Position numbers and translations under genes: made by a program
The notes under the pieces: model-generated
Seen by the model: only the letters and a program-made list of their open reading frames with translations
Database searches by the model: none
Told to the model about the DNA's origin: nothing
Shown here: piece by piece, positions 61,601 to 64,000 of the stretch
Numbering within the stretch: the first letter of the stretch is position 1
Layout: the number at the start of each line of letters is the position of its first letter
Source: Lycorma delicatula
Taxonomy: Eukaryota; Arthropoda; Insecta; Hemiptera; Fulgoridae
DNA: 64,000 bases
NCBI RefSeq assembly: GCF_047948215.1
Contig: NC_134465.1
Span: 37,796,153 to 37,860,152 of the forward strand
Direction: 5' to 3'

Positions 61601-62115
61601 TTTAATACTTACCTTTTACTTAATACTAGATGATTCATTTTGACATAGTAACACACTCCATTGGTATGAGAAACTGAAATAAACTAACTTGTTCACAGAG
61701 AAGAGAGGTTTGTAGGGTGGGTCAATCAAAAGCCTCCATTAAAAAACCTAATTGCATCTAATGGTTCGGACATATTTCACTGTATTATTTTTTCAATGCT
61801 ACGACTTATTTTCTGAAATGTTTTATTTTAAAGAGATAAAAGGATTATGAAAAAGCGAAATTTTTTATACAGAAATACTTTTTCTACATTGCATAATGAC
61901 CAAAATAAATTTGTTACGTGTAGAATTTTGATGTACAGAGGTCTTAAAACAAAATATAAATACCTTTGATTGGGTCAATCTGTTAGCTATTGTTCTTCGC
62001 ATTGATGATACTTCAATGTCAGTATAATTAGTACCTACTTTGCGTCCAGGTTCAGGTGGTTTAGATACAGGAGTCGGTGGTTTAGCTGCAGGTGCCTTTT
62101 TCACAGGTAGAGGAA
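43472..62115 (-). CDS. Pdhx: Pyruvate dehydrogenase E3-binding protein X, 5 exons, 5' partial
   Basis: Joined minus-strand exons: 62115-61964, 58213-58037, 50555-50371, 48268-48168, 43653-43472. Consensus splice sites and matching phases give 264 visible residues and a TAA stop. The visible part has a Pro/Ala-rich linker ([13 protein letters not shown]), then the 2-oxoacid dehydrogenase E2-type core: [15 protein letters not shown], then [52 protein letters not shown] and [13 protein letters not shown]2 acetyltransferases have D-H-R-x-x-D-G near the end; here the stretch is DARAMMED (221-228), with Ala for the catalytic His. That loss is the mark of protein X, which in mitochondria tethers E3 (dihydrolipoamide dehydrogenase) to the E2 core rather than transferring acetyl groups. 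The lipoyl and E3-binding domains must lie upstream, outside the window. The alternative is a degenerate E2, but the clean frame argues against this. Confidence 0.87.
43654..45074 (-). other. PDHX intron 4, right-free part
   Basis: AT-rich, non-coding. A short direct repeat of CTGATATAACAC occurs near 44405-44442. Nothing else recognised. Confidence 0.5.
45075..46350 (+). pseudogene. transposon-associated Cys-rich protein family, relic
   Basis: ATG at 45075 starts [20 protein letters not shown], with a C-x2-C pair, then stops after about 30 codons. Later frames resume with a second Cys block, and 45337-45861 is clean for 174 codons: [20 protein letters not shown], then [12 protein letters not shown]-like [10 protein letters not shown] and [11 protein letters not shown]. 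Further pieces are [16 protein letters not shown] (about 45978-46025) and [20 protein letters not shown] (about 46150-46215). I recognise the wording as an uncharacterised multi-copy insect protein family that behaves like transposon cargo; I do not know its biochemical role. Several frameshifts and stops show this copy is dead. It lies antisense inside a PDHX intron. Confidence 0.6.
46900..47700. repeat. dispersed non-coding repeat, possible DNA element ends
   Basis: Two similar ends occur about 480 bases apart. The first is AAATCGGTCCAGTA, AGTCTATAGCAGACTCACAT and TTTTATATATAT (47114-47180). The second is AAGTTTCATCACAATTGAAT followed by GGGACAAACA and a TATATAGATATA end (47600-47690). The wording resembles termini of insect repeats of the Helitron or unclassified type that I have seen, but the class is not secure. 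GCGCCACCTAGTGGGTCC at 47540-47557 is a G+C-rich island. Confidence 0.35.
48168..48268 (-). CDS. Pdhx: PDHX core exon 4
   Basis: The acceptor is TTTACAG and the donor is GTAAGT. The first base completes Thr, then [15 protein letters not shown] and [15 protein letters not shown]. One base is left for the next exon. Confidence 0.87.
48541..48650 (+). repeat. tRNA-derived SINE, plus-strand copy
   Basis: CACAGCAGTAGCATCTCAGC, then GGTTCCAGGTTCAAATCCCT (B-box-like), then CAGGCATGGCATTTTTCATA and CACTACAAATTTCCATTTTC. It shares the head and body of the copies at 33160 and 20700. Confidence 0.85.
48745..49560 (+). pseudogene. Tc1/mariner-like transposase relic
   Basis: The clearest part is 49053-49241: [20 protein letters not shown], then RLVHEQ, which matches the block around the first catalytic residue of a widespread insect DDE transposase family (D-E-x-x-F-x-L-x-G-x-V-N-x-x-N-x-R-Y-W). 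The later frame 49255-49461 includes [15 protein letters not shown] and, in another frame, traces of the C terminus. A perfect 17-bp hairpin at 48773-48809 lies near its start. Many breaks are present. Confidence 0.6.
48773..48809. repeat. perfect 17-bp hairpin, 3-nt loop
   Basis: TGTTTATGTACTACCAA, loop TTT, then the exact reverse complement. Confidence 0.92.
49561..50370. other. PDHX intron 3, right part
   Basis: Non-coding. The block TTTCAGCCATTAGGATTGTT near 49922-49941 echoes one at 27774-27795 and may be an eroded dispersed repeat. Confidence 0.4.
50371..50555 (-). CDS. Pdhx: PDHX core exon 3
   Basis: The acceptor is TTGTAG and the donor is GTAATT. It encodes [34 protein letters not shown] and two bases of the following Thr codon. 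Confidence 0.87.
50556..51690. other. PDHX intron 2, part without genes
   Basis: AT-rich sequence between exon 3 and the nested transposons; no coding signal. Confidence 0.5.
51904..52440. repeat. long terminal inverted repeat, left arm (~537 bp)
   Basis: The reverse complement of 54781-55316 aligns along its whole length. Conserved blocks include AAATCATAAGATTTTGAAAA, CCACATGTGG, TTTTGGGCCCAAAATAAATA and TATTTTTTCAGAT. Arm lengths are nearly equal (537 and 536). By eye the arms differ at roughly one to two bases in ten, with a few gaps. Confidence 0.88.
52820..54520 (-). pseudogene. transposon-type protein inside long-TIR element, broken
   Basis: Minus-strand pieces in order: [16 protein letters not shown] (about 54490), then [20 protein letters not shown] and [20 protein letters not shown] (54063-53930), [15 protein letters not shown] and [11 protein letters not shown]. 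These continue as [20 protein letters not shown] and [13 protein letters not shown] (about 53765-53640), then [19 protein letters not shown] in another frame (about 53340-53280, matching an H-x-K-G-P-C-D-G-x-G-G pattern), and finally 53226-52861. The Cys-rich middle (C-x(6)-C-x2-C) and the H-K-G-x-x-D-G block are shared with an uncharacterised protein family I have seen in many arthropod and cnidarian genomes. No function is assigned. Its position between inverted repeats suggests it is the element's own recombinase or an accessory factor. It has several frameshifts and stops. Confidence 0.6.
54781..55316. repeat. long terminal inverted repeat, right arm (~536 bp)
   Basis: Inverted partner of 51904-52440. 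Beyond it, 55317-55535 continues as A/T-rich sequence ending TGGAATAACCCTAA, which could be the true outer end of the element, with the left side truncated. Confidence 0.88.
55855..56757. other. PDHX intron 2, gap between elements
   Basis: AT-rich; pyrimidine-rich stretch near 55880-56000. No coding frame. Confidence 0.5.
56758..57180 (+). pseudogene. 3'-truncated mariner fragment
   Basis: The left end TATGAGGTGTGTTTTTAATA resembles the terminal repeat of the copy at 62541. The plus strand then encodes [33 protein letters not shown] and FYRPNIMSD (56911-57045), the N-terminal helix-turn-helix part of a mariner transposase. The frame dies after about 55 residues and the 3' two thirds of the element are missing. 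Confidence 0.7.
57181..58036. other. PDHX intron 2, upstream part
   Basis: AT-rich intron sequence with poly(T)/poly(A) runs; nothing recognised. Confidence 0.5.
58037..58213 (-). CDS. Pdhx: PDHX core exon 2
   Basis: The acceptor is TATAG and the donor is GTAAGC. It is exactly 59 codons in phase 0, from [18 protein letters not shown] to INVLYAQDQ. Confidence 0.87.
58214..59289. other. PDHX intron 1, left part
   Basis: Non-coding; a short local repeat of TATCATATAACATGTAA-type sequence near 58860-58930 and an A run at 58640-58653. Confidence 0.5.
59290..60430 (-). pseudogene. mariner transposase relic
   Basis: The minus strand from about 60410 reads [20 protein letters not shown], then [20 protein letters not shown] and VRKWYERF in the N terminus. 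At the other end, the clean frame 59510-59328 gives [37 protein letters not shown] and [15 protein letters not shown], the canonical mariner C terminus. The middle (about 60200-59520) holds GDKFLNSVV and traces of the catalytic blocks but with many breaks. Both ends being present indicates a near full-length, inactivated copy in PDHX intron 1. Confidence 0.8.
60431..61963. other. PDHX intron 1, right part
   Basis: AT-rich. It contains a perfect 13-bp hairpin at 61111-61139 (ATGATGACTGTTT, loop AAA). No gene supported. Confidence 0.5.
61964..62115 (-). CDS. Pdhx: PDHX exon with linker and start of core
   Basis: The acceptor GTTACAG lies on the minus strand above 62115 and the donor is GTATTT at 61963. 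The exon starts with two bases of a codon from the missing upstream exon, then the Pro-rich linker and [20 protein letters not shown]. Confidence 0.85.
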
Positions 62116-62540
62116 CTGTAACAAAGCAAGATATACTGATTACAAAACAAATAGGGATTTCAAAAGTAACCCAAAATGTATCATCAGACAACATGAGATG
62201 TCAACAACTTTTTCTGATAAACATTTGTTCATTTTCTCAAATAATTTAAAATAAAAAATAAATAAAAAATGAATACATGATTGCTAGTTTTCTAATTGTT
62301 TTGAAATTATGATTTTATAGGTAGCATTTTGTGATACTGGTGTAAAAAAAAATTAATCCTTTATTGTGTTCATAACACAACAGAAAAGTTTAATTTATAG
62401 TGCATTTTGCTCATCTACATTAAGAATCAATCGCATCGTCTCAGATTATTGTGGTATAACAACAAATTTTTTAACTGTACGTTGATGATTACATGGTAAC
62501 TAAACATACATAATCAAAATTTTGATATAGCCAAATAATA

Positions 62541-63854
62541 CGAGGTCTGTAAATAAAATAATAAAACTAGTTTTATTTAGCAGCCAAAGTGGCAACACTG
62601 TAAAGTTACTAGTAAACATATGGTTATATGAACAGCTGATTTATATTAGGTATTAATATTTTTAGTCTACTGTTGCCACGTGAGAGAGAAACAAACTTTT
62701 CATGAAACAAGTTTTTGTTGTGAATTAAAATATGAGTGATACTAATTATGAGCAATGTTGTACAATCAAGTTTTGTGTTAAACTCGGTGAAAATGCTACT
62801 GAAACATTTTCAAAATTGAAAGGGGCATATGGAGAGGATGCTCTGTCGTGAGCCCAAGTTTTTAGGTGGTTTAAAGCGTTTTCAGTTGGCCGGGAATCAG
62901 TGGCAGATGATCCACACTATGGAAGACCATTAGCATCAAAAAGTGATGACAAAGTTGAGCAAATCGAGATTTGATATGGTATGACTGGTGATTTAACTGT
63001 GAAAATTGAATACAGAACAATTGAATTTGAACCATACCACAGTCCATCAAATTTTGACAAACAAATTGGACATGAAAAAAGGTGTGCAAAATTGGTCTCA
63101 AAAAACCTCACTGCTGAATAGAAAAACAACAGGGTGAAAGAGCTGCAATCTTCTAGGATGAATTGAAACTATCCTGATTTTCTAAAAAAAATGTTATTAC
63201 TGGTGACGAACTATGAATATTCGTGTACAACCCAGAAACAAAACGCCAGAGCAAGGAGTGGCAGGCACACTTCAAACTCACCATGTACCAAAAAAGCAAA
63301 AATGAGCAAATCAATACCATACTAATTTGTTTATTCGATAGTAATGGAACTGTACATAAGGAGTTTGTGCCTGCAGGACAGATTGTAAATCAATATGTTT
63401 ACAGAGAAATTCTTGAAAGACTGTGAAAAAGAGTTGCTCGAGCGAGACCAGACATCAAAGACAACTGGATGCTGGATCATGAACAATGCACCCTGTCACA
63501 CTGCACTCTCAATTAATGAGTTTTTGGCAAAGAAAAACATTCCTGTAGTTCCTCAACCACTTTATTCACCTGACTGAGACTTTTCCTTATTCACCTGAGT
63601 CCCCGAGACTTTTCCTGTTCCTGTCTTTAAAAAAGCACCTAAGCACACCATTTTGGAACAGTAAAATAATATAACCAACCATCTGAAGGATATTCTGCTT
63701 TCTGAGTTCTAACACTGCAATGAAGATTGGGAAAACTGTTTGAAACGTTGCATGGCTTCCCAAGGAAACTATTTCGAAAGTGAGTCCATATGTAATTGGA
63801 TTGTAAATAAAGAGTTTTTCTGAACCAGTCTCATTACTTTATTTACAGACCTCA
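62541..63854 (+). mobile_element. full-length mariner with terminal inverted repeats, inactivated
   Basis: The left end CGAGGTCTGTAAATAAAATA and the reverse complement of the right end TGAGGTCTGTAAATAAAGTA form inverted repeats flanked by TA. The length is 1314 bp, usual for mariner. The plus strand encodes MSDTNYEQCCTIKFCVKLGE (from 62732), ATETFSKLKGAYGEDALS, VFRWFKAFSVGRESVADDP, and then broken frames. WIMNNAPCHTALSINEFLAK (from about 63474) has N in place of the second catalytic Asp, and LYSPD precedes a premature stop. Several stops and a decayed first catalytic block make it inactive. It lies upstream of the first visible PDHX exon, presumably in the preceding intron. Confidence 0.88.
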
Positions 63855-64000
63855 TATATTTGAAAATTATACAATGTATAACAATAAAGTAGAACAACAT
63901 GGATGAAAAGTATTCTTGATGAGTAAATTCTTACATTTACAAAAATTTCATTCAAGCTGCTACTTAAAAGGAAATCTATAAGTATATAAGTAGATATATA

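Noticed and set aside
43472..62115. Interpretation as the catalytic E2 (dihydrolipoamide acetyltransferase)
   Set aside because: The D-H-R-x-x-D-G catalytic motif is absent (DARAMMED), so the protein X assignment fits better.
1..64000. CRISPR arrays, bacterial operons, riboswitches, integrative prokaryotic elements
   Set aside because: No regularly spaced repeats or prokaryotic gene structure. Spliced genes and eukaryotic transposons dominate.

Overview
This is an AT-rich animal nuclear window, almost certainly from an insect. Bacterial-style operons, ribosome binding sites and long continuous genes are absent. The coding signal falls in short exons with consensus splice sites and long introns, embedded in dense transposon debris. 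The large number of mariner relics, the BEL/Pao and Gypsy fragments and a tRNA-derived SINE whose sequence I associate with hemipterans suggest a hemipteran or similar insect; this placement is inference.

Two host genes can be assembled by hand with consistent reading phase. On the plus strand, 4111-29341 carries seven exons (371 visible residues, 5' end not found) of a Lobe/PRAS40-type mTORC1 substrate, ending in an FGDLPRPR motif and an Akt-type RxRxxS site. On the minus strand, 62115-43472 carries five exons (264 visible residues, 5' end outside the window) of an E2-like pyruvate dehydrogenase component. The catalytic His of its DHRxxDG motif is replaced, which marks it as the E3-binding protein X (PDHX) rather than the acetyltransferase. 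The two genes point tail to tail across about 14 kb of repeats. A possible extra terminal exon lies on the minus strand at 39623-39791.

Repeat layout: LINE 3' end (1-571); BEL/Pao gag relic (740-1433); DDE transposase relic (2610-3715); LINE with a 13-bp target-site duplication (5041-6530); mariner (8400-9220) abutting a LINE piece (9225-10085); mariner (11040-11900); fold-back element (14282-14490); Gypsy element with both LTRs (14733-19690), itself interrupted by a 1-kb insertion; SINE (20700-20830); deleted mariner (24412-25324); mariner (30785-31695); SINE (33160-33310); BEL/Pao pol (33810-36060); LINE pieces (37940-38640, 42090-42480); mariner (40250-41330); transposon-type gene relic (45075-46350); SINE (48541-48650); mariner-like relic (48745-49560); a mariner split by a 3.4-kb element with about 537-bp inverted repeats (51691-55854); and three more mariners (56758-57180, 59290-60430, 62541-63854).

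The most noteworthy items are the long-inverted-repeat element nested in a mariner, the PDHX-type loss of the catalytic His, the PRAS40 homologue with an unrecognised CxxC-containing N-terminal region, and a set of near-perfect short hairpins, several lying inside transposase relics.
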